A stretch of 48,807 nucleotides of DNA, from positions 1-48,807 of the forward strand of contig JAFEEF010000054.1 in assembly GCA_018241265.1 (NCBI GenBank). Reading direction: 5' to 3'. Under the pieces are notes generated by a model. The model worked only from the letters and a program-made list of their open reading frames with translations. It did no database searches and was not told where the DNA came from. Position 1 is the first letter of the stretch, and the number at the start of each line of letters is the position of its first letter. The position numbers and the translations under genes are program-made. The DNA comes from Pseudomonadota bacterium. GTDB taxonomy: Bacteria; Pseudomonadota; Gammaproteobacteria; Burkholderiales; Burkholderiaceae_C. This document shows positions 26,311 to 36,810 of this stretch, piece by piece.

Positions 26311-26349
26311 TAAAGTGGCGCCACGTGCACTTTAGTGGAGTTTTGTGGC
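26311..26349 (+). promoter_or_regulatory. MraZ-box array (four GTGSN repeats at 10-bp steps)
   Basis: GTGGC, GTGCA, GTGGA and GTGGC begin at 26315, 26325, 26335 and 26345, exactly one helical turn apart, with AAAGTGG leading the first. Known MraZ sites are short direct repeats with 10-bp periodicity upstream of mraZ (TGGGN in E. coli, AAAGTG in Mycoplasma), so this is very likely the autoregulatory operator of the dcw cluster. The third repeat overlaps the ribosome site and the fourth contains the GTG start codon. The first two repeats also lie in an inverted repeat TAAAGTG/CACTTTA (26311-26317, 26328-26334). Confidence 0.8.
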
Positions 26350-26794
26350 AAAGACCGAGTTCATGGGCTCCTCGCCCCTGACGCTGGACGGAAAGGGCCG
26401 CCTGGCCATTCCCGCGCGCGTCCGCGAGGTGCTCGAAACGCTCGGTGCCACCGAACTCGTCGTCACGAAGCACCCCGACGGGCCCGTGCTCATTTTCCCA
26501 CCCGCGGCGTGGGCGAAGGTGGCCGAGCAGATCGCCGCGCTGCCGATGGATGCGGCGCCGATCAAGCGCTTCTTCGTCGGCAACGCCACCGAGGTGCAGC
26601 CGGACGCTTCGTCGCGCATCCTGATCCCGCCCGAGCTGCGTCGCTACGCCGGCCTGGAGCGCGACGTGATGCTGCTGGGCATGCTCACCCACCTCGAGCT
26701 GTGGGACGAGCAGCGCTACCGCGACCACGAGGACACGGTCGCGAAGAACGCGCTCTCGGCGTTGCCCGAGACGGCGCGCAAGCTGGTCTTCTGA
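26345..26794 (+). CDS. mraZ: Transcriptional regulator MraZ
   Basis: DNA-binding ring-forming regulator of the dcw cluster, 149 residues with two SpoVT-AbrB/MraZ repeats: [21 protein letters not shown] (first) and [18 protein letters not shown] (second). GTG 26345 is preferred because GGAG ends 4 nt upstream; this adds a few residues before the usual family start, and ATG 26363 (MGSSPLTL) would be an alternative with no ribosome site. First gene of the cluster, 5 bp before rsmH. The 10-bp-phased repeats over its own start suggest autorepression. Confidence 0.95.
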   Translation: MAKTEFMGSSPLTLDGKGRLAIPARVREVLETLGATELVVTKHPDGPVLIFPPAAWAKVAEQIAALPMDAAPIKRFFVGNATEVQPDASSRILIPPELRRYAGLERDVMLLGMLTHLELWDEQRYRDHEDTVAKNALSALPETARKLVF

Positions 26795-26799
26795 CCGCC

Positions 26800-27747
26800 A
26801 TGCACGCCGCTCCCGCGCCATCCCGTCCGCATGCGACGGTGCTGTTGACCCAGGCCGTCGACGCGCTCGTCACGCGTGCCGACGGCATCTACGTCGACGG
26901 CACCTACGGCCGCGGCGGGCATGCGCGCGCGGTGCTGGCGCGGCTGTCTCCGCACGGCCGGCTGGTCGCGATCGACCGTGATCCGGAGGCGGTCGCCGCG
27001 GCGGCTGCCGTGCAGGACCCGCGCTTCTCGATCCACCACACGCGCTACGCCGACATGGCGGCGACCCTGGCCGGGCTCGGCATGGCGCGCGTCGACGGCG
27101 TGCTGCTCGACGTCGGCGTGTCGTCGCCGCAGATCGACGCGCCGGAGCGCGGCTTCAGCTTCCGCTTCGACGGTCCGCTGGACATGCGCATGGATCCGAC
27201 GCGGGGCGAGAGCGCCGCGGATTTCCTGGCTCGCGCCGACGAGCGCCACATCGCGGAGGTGATTCGTGACTATGGGGAAGAACGGTTTGCTGTACAGGTT
27301 GCAAAGGCGCTTGTTGCTCGGCGCACGAGCGGGCATCCAGTCCGAACGACCGGCGAACTGGCCGAGCTCGTGGCTCGTGCGGTCCGTACCCGCGAAGCGG
27401 GCCAGGACCCTGCAACGCGCACATTTCAGGCTCTTCGGATTTTCGTCAACGCTGAGCTCGAGGAGCTCCAGCAGGGCCTGAACGCGGCGCTCGACCTGCT
27501 CGCGCCGGGCGGTCGCCTCGTCGTGATCAGCTTCCATTCGCTCGAGGACCGCATCGTCAAGACCTTCATCGCGCGCGAGAGCAGGAGCGAGGTCGATCGG
27601 CGCGCGCCCTTTGCGCCCGAGCAGCCGCACCGGCTGAAGGCGCTCGCGCGCGTCAAGCCGGGCGCGGAGGAGCTGAAGGCGAATCCGCGCGCGCGCTCGG
27701 CGGTGATGCGGGTCGCCGAGCGTACCGAGCACGGAGCGCGGTCATGA
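26800..27747 (+). CDS. rsmH: 16S rRNA m4C1402 methyltransferase RsmH (MraW)
   Basis: SAM-dependent enzyme that N4-methylates C1402 of 16S rRNA, 315 residues. Motifs: [16 protein letters not shown] (SAM site), [27 protein letters not shown] and [12 protein letters not shown]. The stop overlaps the ftsL start (ATGA). Codons 155-218 (27262-27453) use many A/T-ending codons (about 29 of 64 by my count) although the protein sequence there is normal for the family, so this central block looks acquired by recombination from a lower-GC donor. Confidence 0.97.
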   Translation: MHAAPAPSRPHATVLLTQAVDALVTRADGIYVDGTYGRGGHARAVLARLSPHGRLVAIDRDPEAVAAAAAVQDPRFSIHHTRYADMAATLAGLGMARVDGVLLDVGVSSPQIDAPERGFSFRFDGPLDMRMDPTRGESAADFLARADERHIAEVIRDYGEERFAVQVAKALVARRTSGHPVRTTGELAELVARAVRTREAGQDPATRTFQALRIFVNAELEELQQGLNAALDLLAPGGRLVVISFHSLEDRIVKTFIARESRSEVDRRAPFAPEQPHRLKALARVKPGAEELKANPRARSAVMRVAERTEHGARS

Positions 27748-28037
27748 GCCGCCTCAACGTGGTCCTGCTCGTCGTGCTGCTCGTCAGCAGCATGTACCTC
27801 GTGCGCGTCGCCCACGAGTCGCGGCGCCTGTTCGCCGAGCTCGACAAGGCGCAGAACGAGGAGCACGTGCTCGACACCGAATACGAGCGGCTGCAGACCG
27901 AGAAGCAGGCGCAGGCGACGCCGTTCCGCGTCGAGCAGGCGGCGCGCGAGAAGCTCGCGATGCGCACCGCGACGCCCGCGGTCACGCTGTATGTGGTCGA
28001 CGCGGCCTCGGCGCCCGCCGCAGAAAGAACGCCATGA
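27744..28037 (+). CDS. ftsL: Cell division protein FtsL
   Basis: Small bitopic divisome protein, 97 residues: a TM helix at about 5-22 ([19 protein letters not shown]) and a periplasmic leucine-zipper-like coiled coil (about 25-70). It forms the FtsQLB subcomplex that triggers septal synthesis by FtsW-FtsI. ATGA overlaps at both ends couple it to rsmH and ftsI. Confidence 0.95.
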   Translation: MSRLNVVLLVVLLVSSMYLVRVAHESRRLFAELDKAQNEEHVLDTEYERLQTEKQAQATPFRVEQAAREKLAMRTATPAVTLYVVDAASAPAAERTP

Positions 28038-29842
28038 GCTGGTTCAAGTCGTCCGCGAGCAGGAACGCCGCCGCGAGCCATGCGGCCGCCAACGGCAGCG
28101 TGCGCAGCGTCAACTATTCGACGAGCCCGCTGCTGGCCGCGAAGACCCCGCCCGGGCGCTCCAAGTTCATCGTCGCGCTGGTCGGCCTCGGCTTTGCGAT
28201 CCTGATCGGCCGCGCGCTCTATGTGCAGGTGTTCGGCCAGGCCTTCTTCCTGAAGCAGGGCGAGATCCGCTACGCCCGCACGCTCGAGCTGACCGCGAGC
28301 CGCGGCCGCATCCTCGATCGCAACGGGCTGATCCTCGCGGCCAGCGTGCCGGCGCCGTCGCTGTGGGCGATCCCGAAGGACTTCGAGGCCGACGACGCGC
28401 AGCTCGCATCGCTCGCCAAGCTCCTGTCGATGACGCCGGCCGAGCTGAAGACGCGCCTGGCCGACAACCCGAACTTCGTCTGGCTGCGCCGGCAGGTCGA
28501 CGATCAGGTCGCCAAGCAGGCGCTCGCGCTCGACATCAAGGGCCTGCACCAGGTGCGCGAGTACAAGCGCAAGTACCCGGAAGGCGAGGCGGCGATGCAC
28601 GTCGTCGGCTTCACGAGCGTCGAGAACCACGGGCAGGAAGGCCTGGAGCTCGCCTACGACAAGGACCTCGTCGGCCGCAACGGCCAGCGCCGCGTCATCA
28701 AGGACCGGCTCGGCCGCGTCGTCGACGACATCGGCGAGAGCATTCCGGCGGCCGACGGCCACGACGTCGAGCTGAGCATCGACTCCAAGGTCCAGTTCTT
28801 CGCCTACCAGCGCATCCGCGACGCGGTGAACGAGAACAAGGCCAAGGCCGGCAGCGTCGTCGTGCTCGATGCGCAGAGCGGCGAGGTGCTGGCGCTCGCC
28901 AACTACCCGAGCTATGCGCCCGGCGACCGCAACCTGCAGGACGGCCGCATGCGCAACCGCGCGCTGACCGACACCTTCGAGCCCGGCTCGACGGTCAAGC
29001 CGTTCATCGCCGGCTGGGCGCTCGAGACCGGCCGCGTCACGCCCGACACGGTGATCCACACCGCGCCCGGCCGCGTCCAGATGGGCGGCTTCACGATCAG
29101 CGACTCGCATCCGCACGGTGACCTGACCGTGACGCAGGTGATCCAGAAGTCGAGCAACATCGGCGCGATGCGCATGGGGCTGATGTTCCAGCCGCGCGAG
29201 ATGTGGGAGCTGTATGCGCAGGCCGGCTTCGGGCAGAAGCCGCAGGTCGACTTCCCCGGCGCGGTGACCGGGCGGCTGCGCCCGTGGAAGACCTGGCGGC
29301 CGGTCGAGCAGGCGACGATGAGCTACGGCTACGGCCTGTCGGCGTCGCTGTTCCAGATCGCGCATGCCTACACCGTGTTCGCGCACGACGGCGTCGTGAT
29401 TCCGGCGACCTTGAAGAAGGCCGGCCCGAACGATCCGCCGCCGCAAGGCATCCGCATCCTGTCGCCGAAGACCGCGCAGACCATCCGCAAGATGCTGCAG
29501 CTCGTCTGCGCGCCGGGCGGCACCGCACCGAAGGCGCAGACCATGGGCTATTCGGTCGGCGGCAAGTCGGGCACCGCGTACAAGCAGGAAGGCAAGGGCT
29601 ATGCGGTCAAGAAGTACCGCGCGTGGTTCGTCGGCATGTCGCCGATCGACCATCCGCGCATCATCGTCGCGGTGATGGTCGACGAGCCGACCGCCGGCAA
29701 GTGGTACGGCGGCGACGTCGCCGCGCCGGTGTTCTCCGACCTCGTGCAGCAGACCTTGCGCACGATGGGCGTGCAGCCCGATCTGGACTTCAAGACGCAG
29801 ATCGTCGCGCACGACGTGCCGGCCGAAGAGGAGAGCTTCTAG
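28034..29842 (+). CDS. ftsI: Peptidoglycan D,D-transpeptidase FtsI (PBP3)
   Basis: Septal transpeptidase, 602 residues. TM anchor at about 43-63 (FIVALVGLGFAILIGRALYV), PBP dimerisation domain starting with SRGRILDRNG, then the catalytic domain: GSTVKPF (catalytic Ser and Lys), SSN (KSSNIGAM) and KSGTAYK. Works with FtsW. Its stop TAG overlaps the GTG start of murE (TAGTG). Confidence 0.97.
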   Translation: MSWFKSSASRNAAASHAAANGSVRSVNYSTSPLLAAKTPPGRSKFIVALVGLGFAILIGRALYVQVFGQAFFLKQGEIRYARTLELTASRGRILDRNGLILAASVPAPSLWAIPKDFEADDAQLASLAKLLSMTPAELKTRLADNPNFVWLRRQVDDQVAKQALALDIKGLHQVREYKRKYPEGEAAMHVVGFTSVENHGQEGLELAYDKDLVGRNGQRRVIKDRLGRVVDDIGESIPAADGHDVELSIDSKVQFFAYQRIRDAVNENKAKAGSVVVLDAQSGEVLALANYPSYAPGDRNLQDGRMRNRALTDTFEPGSTVKPFIAGWALETGRVTPDTVIHTAPGRVQMGGFTISDSHPHGDLTVTQVIQKSSNIGAMRMGLMFQPREMWELYAQAGFGQKPQVDFPGAVTGRLRPWKTWRPVEQATMSYGYGLSASLFQIAHAYTVFAHDGVVIPATLKKAGPNDPPPQGIRILSPKTAQTIRKMLQLVCAPGGTAPKAQTMGYSVGGKSGTAYKQEGKGYAVKKYRAWFVGMSPIDHPRIIVAVMVDEPTAGKWYGGDVAAPVFSDLVQQTLRTMGVQPDLDFKTQIVAHDVPAEEESF

Positions 29843-31359
29843 TGGCGCTGCCGCGCATCGAGAGCGTCGACGCCGCGCTCGGCTGGCTGGCCGAGCACGG
29901 CGTGCAGGGTCTTGCGACGGACAGCCGCACGCTGGCGGCCGGCGATGCCTTCATCGCGTGGCCGGGCGCGGCGCACGATGCGCGGCGCCATGTCGCGGCG
30001 GCGTTGGCAGCGGGCGCACGTGCCTGCCTCGTCGAAGCCGATGGGGCCGACGCTTTCGAGTTGCCGGCGGATGGCCGCGTCGCCACGATGGCGGGCCTGA
30101 AGGCCGCGAGCGGCGAGATCGCGAGCGGCTACTACGGCCGGCCGAGCGAACGCCTCGCGATGCTCGCCGTCACCGGCACCAACGGCAAGACGTCGAGCGC
30201 GTGGTGGATCGCGCAGGCGCTGTCGGCGCTCGGCCGGCGCTGCGGCGTCGTCGGCACGCTCGGCATCGGCGAGCCGCCGTCCTCGGCGCGGCCGCATGCC
30301 GCGGTCGTCTCGACCGGGCTCACGACGCCCGATCCGGTGACCCTGCAGCACAGCCTGCGCGACTTCGTCGATCAGGGCTATGCGGCCTGCGCGATCGAGG
30401 CGTCGTCGATCGGCATCGTCGAGCACCGGCTTGCCGGCACGCGCCTCTTGGCCGCCGTGTTCACCAACTTCACGCAGGACCACCTCGACTACCACGGCTC
30501 GATGGAAGCCTACTGGCAGGCCAAGGCCGCACTGTTCGACTGGCCCGGCCTGCGCATGGCCGCGATCAACATCGACGATGCGCACGGCGCGGCGCTCGCG
30601 CGCACGCTCGAAGGCCGCGCCGGCCTCGACCTGTGGACCTGCTCGATGCAGGGCGCGCCGGCACGGCTGCGCGCCGCCAACATCGGCATCATGCAGGGCG
30701 GCCTCGCGTTCGCGGTGCATGAAGACAGCGGCGCGCATGCGCTGGTCCACACGCAGCTCGTCGGCAGCTACAACGTCGCCAACCTGCTCGGCGTGATCGC
30801 GGTGCTGCGCGGACGGGGCATCGCGCTCGACGAGGCGGCGCGCGTCGCCGCCACGTTGACGCCGGTGCCCGGGCGCATGCAGCGCGTCGCGGCGCGCGTG
30901 CAGGAGCCGCAGATCGTCGTCGACTATGCGCACACGCCCGACGCGCTCGAGCAGGCGCTGCGCGCGCTGCAGCCCTATGCGCGCGAGCGCGGCGGGCGGC
31001 TCTGGTGCGTGTTCGGCTGCGGCGGCAACCGCGATGCGGCCAAGCGCGCGGTGATGGGCGAGATCGCGACGCGCCTCGCGCAGCGCGTCGTCATCACGAG
31101 CGACAACCCGCGCCTCGAGCCGCCCGGCGAGATCGTCGCGCAGATCGCCGCCGGCGCGAGCGGCAAGCCCGACGTGATCGTGAACCGCTCGGCGGCGATC
31201 GCGCATGCGGTGCTGTCGGCGATGGCGCGCGACGTGATCCTGATCGCCGGCAAGGGCCACGAGGACTACCAGGACATCGGCGGCACGAAGCTGCCGTTCC
31301 TCGACGTCGCCGAGGCCGAGGCCGCGCTGCGCCGCCGGCGTGGGGAGGTCGCGGCATGA
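29842..31359 (+). CDS. murE: UDP-MurNAc-tripeptide synthetase MurE (meso-DAP adding)
   Basis: Cytoplasmic ligase adding meso-diaminopimelate to UDP-MurNAc-Ala-Glu, 505 residues. ATP site AVTGTNGKTSS, carbamylated-Lys region YWQAKAALFDW, and the DNPR motif (ITSDNPRLEP) that marks meso-DAP rather than lysine specificity. The GTG start overlaps the ftsI stop, with an AGGAGA site about 8 nt before it. The frame remains open far into ftsI but that is shadow. Confidence 0.96.
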   Translation: MALPRIESVDAALGWLAEHGVQGLATDSRTLAAGDAFIAWPGAAHDARRHVAAALAAGARACLVEADGADAFELPADGRVATMAGLKAASGEIASGYYGRPSERLAMLAVTGTNGKTSSAWWIAQALSALGRRCGVVGTLGIGEPPSSARPHAAVVSTGLTTPDPVTLQHSLRDFVDQGYAACAIEASSIGIVEHRLAGTRLLAAVFTNFTQDHLDYHGSMEAYWQAKAALFDWPGLRMAAINIDDAHGAALARTLEGRAGLDLWTCSMQGAPARLRAANIGIMQGGLAFAVHEDSGAHALVHTQLVGSYNVANLLGVIAVLRGRGIALDEAARVAATLTPVPGRMQRVAARVQEPQIVVDYAHTPDALEQALRALQPYARERGGRLWCVFGCGGNRDAAKRAVMGEIATRLAQRVVITSDNPRLEPPGEIVAQIAAGASGKPDVIVNRSAAIAHAVLSAMARDVILIAGKGHEDYQDIGGTKLPFLDVAEAEAALRRRRGEVAA

Positions 31360-32753
31360 CGATGCTGACCCTGCACGAAGTGCGCGCGCTGGTGCCCGGC
31401 TCGACCTTGGTCGGCGACGGCCATGTCGCGATCGAGCGCGTGCACAGCGACACGCGCAGCCTGAAGGCCGGCGACCTGTTCGTCGCGCTGAAGGGCGAAC
31501 GCTTCGATGCGCACGCCTTCCTCGCCGAGGCGCGAGCCGCGGGCGCGGTGGCCGCGATCGCCGAGCGCGGGCTCGAAGAGGCCGGACTGCCGGGCCTCCT
31601 GGTCGCCGACACGCAAGAGGCGCTCGCGACGCTGGCCGCGGCGTGGCGCGCGAAGCTGCACCTGCCGGTCGTCGCCGTGACCGGCAGCAACGGCAAGACG
31701 ACGGTCACGCAGATGATCGCGAGCATCCTGCGCGCCTGGCTCGGCGACGCCGCGTTCGCGACCGAGGGCAACCTCAACAACCACATCGGCGTGCCGCTGA
31801 CGGTGCTGCGCATGCGCCAGGACGCCGAGCGCTGGCACCGTGCCGCGGTCGTCGAGCTCGGCATGAACCATCCGGGCGAGATCGCCCGGCTCGCCGCGGT
31901 GGCGCAGCCGACCGTCGCGCTCGTCAACAACGCGCAGCGCGAGCACCAGGAGTTCATGGACGGCATCGACGCGGTGGCGCGCGAGAACGGTACCGTCATC
32001 GAGGCCTTGCCGCCGAGCGGCGTCGCCGTGTTCCCGGCCGACGATGCGCATGCGCCGCTGTGGCATGGCCTCGCCGGCACGCGGCCGACCTTGACCTTCG
32101 CGCTGCAGGGCGAGGCCGACGTGCGCTGCGACGCGGCCTGGAACGGCAACCACTGGTCGATGCTGATGCACACGCCGGCCGGGGCCGTGACCCTGCGGCT
32201 GCGCGTCGCGGGCCGGCACAACGTGAAGAACGCGCTCGCCGCTGCGGCGTGTGCGCTCGCCGCCGGCTGCCTGCTCGAGGCGATCGGCCGCGGGCTCGAA
32301 GCCTTCGTGCCGGTCGCCGGGCGTTCGCAGGTGCGCACGATCGAATGGCGCGGCAAGCGCGTCACGCTGATCGACGACACCTACAACGCCAATCCCGACT
32401 CGGTGCGCGCCGCGATCGACGTGCTCGCCGAACTGCCCGAGCCGCGCTGGCTGGTGCTCGGCGACATGGGCGAGGTCGGCGACCAGGGCCCGGCGTTCCA
32501 CACCGAGATCGGTGCCTATGCGAAGGACCGCGGCATCGAGATGCTGTGGACCGCCGGTCCGCTGATGCACCATGCCGCGGCCGCCTATGCGAGCGGCCGC
32601 CACCATGCCGACGTGCCGGCGCTGATCGAGGCGCTGGCCGATGCGCCCGACAGCCGCTCGATCGTCGTGAAGGGCTCGCGCTTCATGCGCATGGAGCGCG
32701 TCGTCGCGGCGCTCGAAGGGCTGCCTCAGCCGGGAGCGGCCCATGCTGCTTAA
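31356..32753 (+). CDS. murF: UDP-MurNAc-pentapeptide synthetase MurF
   Basis: Adds D-Ala-D-Ala to the tripeptide precursor, 465 residues. ATP loop [40 protein letters not shown] and [11 protein letters not shown] are all family-typical. ATGA overlap with murE and GGAGG 8 nt before the start. Its end overlaps the mraY start by 11 bp. Confidence 0.97.
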   Translation: MTMLTLHEVRALVPGSTLVGDGHVAIERVHSDTRSLKAGDLFVALKGERFDAHAFLAEARAAGAVAAIAERGLEEAGLPGLLVADTQEALATLAAAWRAKLHLPVVAVTGSNGKTTVTQMIASILRAWLGDAAFATEGNLNNHIGVPLTVLRMRQDAERWHRAAVVELGMNHPGEIARLAAVAQPTVALVNNAQREHQEFMDGIDAVARENGTVIEALPPSGVAVFPADDAHAPLWHGLAGTRPTLTFALQGEADVRCDAAWNGNHWSMLMHTPAGAVTLRLRVAGRHNVKNALAAAACALAAGCLLEAIGRGLEAFVPVAGRSQVRTIEWRGKRVTLIDDTYNANPDSVRAAIDVLAELPEPRWLVLGDMGEVGDQGPAFHTEIGAYAKDRGIEMLWTAGPLMHHAAAAYASGRHHADVPALIEALADAPDSRSIVVKGSRFMRMERVVAALEGLPQPGAAHAA

Positions 32754-33921
32754 CCTCGCCAACTGGCTGCAGGCGCAGTCGCCGGAACTCGGCTTCTTCC
32801 GCGTCTTCCAGTACATCACGTTCCGCGCGGTGATGGCGGCGATGACGGCGCTCCTGATCGGCCTCGCGTTCGGTCCGTGGGTGATCCGGCGCCTGACCGC
32901 ACTGAAGATCGGCCAGCCGGTGCGCGAATACGGCGTGCAGGCGCACATCGTCAAGAGCGGCACGCCGACCATGGGCGGCGTACTGATCCTGATCGGCATC
33001 GGCGCATCGACCCTGCTGTGGGCCGATTGGAGCAACCGCTTCGTCTGGATCGTCCTCGCCGTCACGCTCGGCTTCGGCGCGATCGGCTGGGCCGACGACT
33101 GGCGCAAGGTGGTGCACAAGAACCCGGAAGGCATGCGCTCGCGCGAGAAGTACTTCTGGCAGTCGGTGATCGGCATCATCGCGGCGCTGTACCTCGCGTT
33201 CAGCGTCAGCGAGACGTCGAACCTGCGCGTGCTCGAACTCTTCCTGCGCTGGGTGCAGAGCGGCTTCTCGAACGAGCTGCCGCCCAAGGCCGACCTGATC
33301 GTGCCGTTCGTCAAGACGATCAGCTATCCGCTCGGCGTGTTCGGCTTCATCGCGCTGACCTACTTCGTGATCGTGGGCAGCAGCAATGCGGTGAACTTCA
33401 CCGACGGCCTCGACGGCCTGGCGATCATGCCGGTCGTGATGGTCGGCTCGGCGCTCGGCATCTTCTGCTACGTGACCGGCACCTCCACTTACTCGCGCTA
33501 CCTGCTGTTTCCGTACATCCCCGGCACGGCCGAGCTGCTCGTGTTCTGCTCGGCGATGGCCGGCGCGGGGCTCGCATTCCTCTGGTTCAACACCCATCCG
33601 GCGCAGGTCTTCATGGGCGACGTGGGTGCGCTGTCGCTCGGCGGCGCGCTCGGCACGATCGCGGTGATCACGCGCCAGGAGATCGTGCTCGGGATCATGG
33701 GCGGCGTGTTCGTCGCCGAGGCGCTGTCGGTGATCGCGCAGGTCGGCTGGTTCAAGTTCACGAAGCGCCGCTACGGCGTCGGCCGCCGCATCCTGAAGAT
33801 GGCGCCGCTGCACCATCACTTCGAGAAGTCGGGCTGGGCCGAGACGCAGGTCGTCGTGCGGTTCTGGATCGTCACGATGCTGCTGTGCCTGGTCGGGCTG
33901 GCAAGCCTCAAGCTGCGGTGA
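32743..33921 (+). CDS. mraY: Phospho-MurNAc-pentapeptide transferase MraY
   Basis: Polytopic inner-membrane enzyme making lipid I, 392 residues with about ten TM helices. Key motifs: [15 protein letters not shown] (Asp pair), [14 protein letters not shown], and [11 protein letters not shown]. Starts inside the murF 3' end with GGGAG upstream; 4-nt gap to murD. Confidence 0.97.
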   Translation: MLLNLANWLQAQSPELGFFRVFQYITFRAVMAAMTALLIGLAFGPWVIRRLTALKIGQPVREYGVQAHIVKSGTPTMGGVLILIGIGASTLLWADWSNRFVWIVLAVTLGFGAIGWADDWRKVVHKNPEGMRSREKYFWQSVIGIIAALYLAFSVSETSNLRVLELFLRWVQSGFSNELPPKADLIVPFVKTISYPLGVFGFIALTYFVIVGSSNAVNFTDGLDGLAIMPVVMVGSALGIFCYVTGTSTYSRYLLFPYIPGTAELLVFCSAMAGAGLAFLWFNTHPAQVFMGDVGALSLGGALGTIAVITRQEIVLGIMGGVFVAEALSVIAQVGWFKFTKRRYGVGRRILKMAPLHHHFEKSGWAETQVVVRFWIVTMLLCLVGLASLKLR

Positions 33922-33925
33922 TGCG

Positions 33926-35557
33926 ATGAGAGACCTCGCCGGCATCACCGTCCTCGTCCTCGGCCTCGGCGAATCGGGCCTCGCGATGGCGCGCTGGTGC
34001 GCGCGCGCCGGCGCGGCGGTGCGCGCGTGGGACTCGCGCGAGGCGCCGCCGCAGGCCGCGACGCTCGCCGCCGCGGTGCCGGACGCGGTGCGCCTGCACG
34101 GCGCGCTCGACGCGAGCGCGCTCGACGGCGTGCAGCGCGTGCTGAAGAGCCCGGGCCTGGCGCCGCACGATGCGAAGATCGCGGCGCTGCTGCAGGAGGC
34201 GACACGCCGCGCCATCGCGGTCCAGGGCGAGCTCGATCTGTTCGTGCGCGCGCTGGCCGACCTGAAGGCCACCTGCCGCTATGCGCCGCAGGTCATTGCG
34301 ATCACCGGCACCAACGGCAAGACGACGACGACCGCGATGACGGCGTTGCTCGTCGAGCGCAGCGGCCGCCGCGTCGCGGCCGCCGGCAACATCGGGCCGA
34401 CGATGCTCGCGACCCTGGCCGATGCGCTAGAAGGCGAGGAACTGCCGCTGCCCGTGCAGGCAGCAGCCGGCGCAGATGACGCGGACACCGCGACCGAGCA
34501 TGCCGAGGCCGAGGCGCCTGCACTGTTGGCGCATCTGCCCGAAGTCTGGGTGCTCGAGCTGTCGAGCTTCCAGCTCGCCGATGCGCGCGCCTTCGAGCCG
34601 GACGCCGCGACGGTGCTCAACATCACGCAGGACCACCTCGACTGGCACGGCACGATGGCCGACTACACGGCGGCCAAGGCGCGCGTGTTCGGCACGCAGG
34701 CCGTGATGGTGATCAACCGCGACGACCGAATTGTCGAGGCGCTGGTCCCGAAGCCCGCGCCGGTGCCGGCCAAGACCGCGAAGACCAAGCGCCCGTCCGA
34801 GCGCCGCGTCGTGCGCTTCGGCCTCGATGCGCCGAAGCGTCCGGGCGACTGGGGCCTCGTCGTCGACAACGACATGGCGTGGCTGGTGCGCGCGCTCGAA
34901 AGCGACGAGACGATGCGGCGCGGCCGCGGGCCGGGCGACGACGAAGAGATCCACCTGCAGCGCCTGATGCCGGCCGATGCGCTGCGCGTGCGCGGCCGCC
35001 ACAACGCCGCCAACGCGCTCGCCGCGCTCGCGCTCGCCAGCGCGATCGGCTGCCCGCTCGCACCGATGCTGCATGGCCTGCGCGAATACGCCGGCGAGCC
35101 GCACCGCGTGCAGTTCGTCGCGTCGGTCGACGGCGTCGACGCCTACGACGACAGCAAGGGCACGAACGTCGGCGCGACCGTCGCGGCGCTCCATGGCCTG
35201 GGTGCCGATCGCGCGCCCGGCCGGCTCGTCGTGATCCTCGGCGGCGACGGCAAGGGGCAGGACTTCGGGCCGCTGATCGAGCCGGTGCGGCGCCACGTGC
35301 GTGCGATCGCGACGATAGGCCGCGATGCCGCCGCGATCGAGGCCGCGCTGGCCGGCGCCGGCGTCCCGATCGAGCGCCACGCGACGCTCGAGGACGCGAC
35401 GGCCTGGAGCTATGCGCAAGCCCGGGCCGGCGACGCGGTGCTGCTGAGCCCGGCCTGCGCCAGCCTCGACATGTTCCGCAACTACGCGCATCGCGCGGAA
35501 GCGTTCGTCGCCGCGGTGCAGGCACACGCCGCCGAGCATGGAGGCATCGCCGCATGA
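33926..35557 (+). CDS. murD: UDP-MurNAc-L-alanine:D-glutamate ligase MurD, enlarged
   Basis: Adds D-Glu to UDP-MurNAc-L-Ala. N-terminal [15 protein letters not shown] binds UMAG, ATP loop [35 protein letters not shown] and [11 protein letters not shown] are present. At 543 residues it is about 100 longer than E. coli MurD (438). The extra residues form two insertions: an acidic Ala-rich one at about 172-207 and a basic/charged one at about 275-350. Both lie between conserved blocks, so activity is likely kept; such enlarged MurD proteins occur in Burkholderiales. ATGA overlap with ftsW. Confidence 0.96.
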   Translation: MRDLAGITVLVLGLGESGLAMARWCARAGAAVRAWDSREAPPQAATLAAAVPDAVRLHGALDASALDGVQRVLKSPGLAPHDAKIAALLQEATRRAIAVQGELDLFVRALADLKATCRYAPQVIAITGTNGKTTTTAMTALLVERSGRRVAAAGNIGPTMLATLADALEGEELPLPVQAAAGADDADTATEHAEAEAPALLAHLPEVWVLELSSFQLADARAFEPDAATVLNITQDHLDWHGTMADYTAAKARVFGTQAVMVINRDDRIVEALVPKPAPVPAKTAKTKRPSERRVVRFGLDAPKRPGDWGLVVDNDMAWLVRALESDETMRRGRGPGDDEEIHLQRLMPADALRVRGRHNAANALAALALASAIGCPLAPMLHGLREYAGEPHRVQFVASVDGVDAYDDSKGTNVGATVAALHGLGADRAPGRLVVILGGDGKGQDFGPLIEPVRRHVRAIATIGRDAAAIEAALAGAGVPIERHATLEDATAWSYAQARAGDAVLLSPACASLDMFRNYAHRAEAFVAAVQAHAAEHGGIAA

Positions 35558-36810
35558 ACCTGAAGCCGAGCCTGGCCGGTATCGGCGCCCGCTTGACGGG
35601 ACGCGGCAAGGACGCGGGCAGCGAGACCGTGCCGGTGCGCGACTGGATCAACATCGGCAGCGGCCAGCCGACCCGCCTGCTCGGCTTCGACCAGGCGCTG
35701 GTCTGGGTCGTCACCGCGCTGCTCGCGATGGGCGTCGTGATGGTCTACAGCGCCTCGGTCGCGTTGCCCGACAGCCCGAAGTTCTCGGCCTACTCGCCCA
35801 CCTACTTCATGACGCGGCAGATCTTCTTCGTGCTGATCGCCTACGTCGCGGCCCTGGTGGCCGTGCAGGTGCCGCTCAACGTGTGGGAGCGCGCGTCGCC
35901 GTGGCTCTTCGTCGCGACCCTGCTGCTGCTGATCGTCGTGCTGATCCCGGGCGTCGGCAAGGGCGTGAACGGTGCGCACCGCTGGATACCGCTCGGCCTG
36001 CTGAACTTCCAGCCGTCCGAGCTCGCGAAGATGGCGATCGCGATGTATGCCGCCGGCTACATGGTCCGCAAGATGAGCGCCCGCGAGAACTTCCTGCGCG
36101 CGGTGCTGCCGATGGTGGTGTCGATCGCGGTGGTCGGCCTGCTGCTGCTGGCCGAGCCGGACATGGGCGCCTTCCTGGTGATCGCGGCGATCGCGATGGG
36201 CATCCTCTTCCTCGGCGGCGTCAACGGCCGGATGTTCGCGCTGATCACCGGCGTGCTGATCGGCGCCTTCGTGCTGATGATCACCTTGAGCCCGTGGCGG
36301 CGCGAACGCATCTTCGCCTACCTCGATCCGTGGGACGAGAAGTACACGCTCGGCAAGGCCTACCAGCTGTCGCATTCGCTGATCGCCTTCGGCCGCGGCG
36401 ACCTGTTCGGCCAGGGCCTGGGCTCGAGCGTCGAGAAGCTGCACTACCTGCCCGAGGCGCACACCGACTTCCTGCTCGCGGTGATCGGCGAGGAGCTCGG
36501 CTTCGTCGGCGTGGCCTGCGTGATCCTGGCGTTCTTCTGGCTCGCGCGGCGCCTGTTCCACATCGGCCGCCAGGCGATCGCGCTCGACCGCGTGTTCGCC
36601 GGGCTCTACGCGCAAGGCATCGGCATCTGGATGGGCTGGCAGGCGTTCATCAACATGGGCGTGAACCTCGGCGTGCTGCCGACCAAGGGCCTGACGTTGC
36701 CGCTGATGAGCTACGGCGGCTCGGCGGTGGTGGTGAACCTGGTGGCGCTGGCGGTGGTGCTGCGGGTGGACATCGAGAACCGTCAGATGATGCGCGGAGG
36801 GCGGGCTTGA
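35554..36810 (+). CDS. ftsW: Septal peptidoglycan glycosyltransferase FtsW (SEDS)
   Basis: Polytopic SEDS-family glycan polymerase partnering FtsI, 418 residues. A 45-residue cytoplasmic N-terminus precedes TM1 ([20 protein letters not shown]). Family motifs [28 protein letters not shown] (catalytic-region Asp), [17 protein letters not shown] and PLMSYGGSA are present. Overlaps murD (ATGA) and murG (TTGA). Confidence 0.97.
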   Translation: MNLKPSLAGIGARLTGRGKDAGSETVPVRDWINIGSGQPTRLLGFDQALVWVVTALLAMGVVMVYSASVALPDSPKFSAYSPTYFMTRQIFFVLIAYVAALVAVQVPLNVWERASPWLFVATLLLLIVVLIPGVGKGVNGAHRWIPLGLLNFQPSELAKMAIAMYAAGYMVRKMSARENFLRAVLPMVVSIAVVGLLLLAEPDMGAFLVIAAIAMGILFLGGVNGRMFALITGVLIGAFVLMITLSPWRRERIFAYLDPWDEKYTLGKAYQLSHSLIAFGRGDLFGQGLGSSVEKLHYLPEAHTDFLLAVIGEELGFVGVACVILAFFWLARRLFHIGRQAIALDRVFAGLYAQGIGIWMGWQAFINMGVNLGVLPTKGLTLPLMSYGGSAVVVNLVALAVVLRVDIENRQMMRGGRA

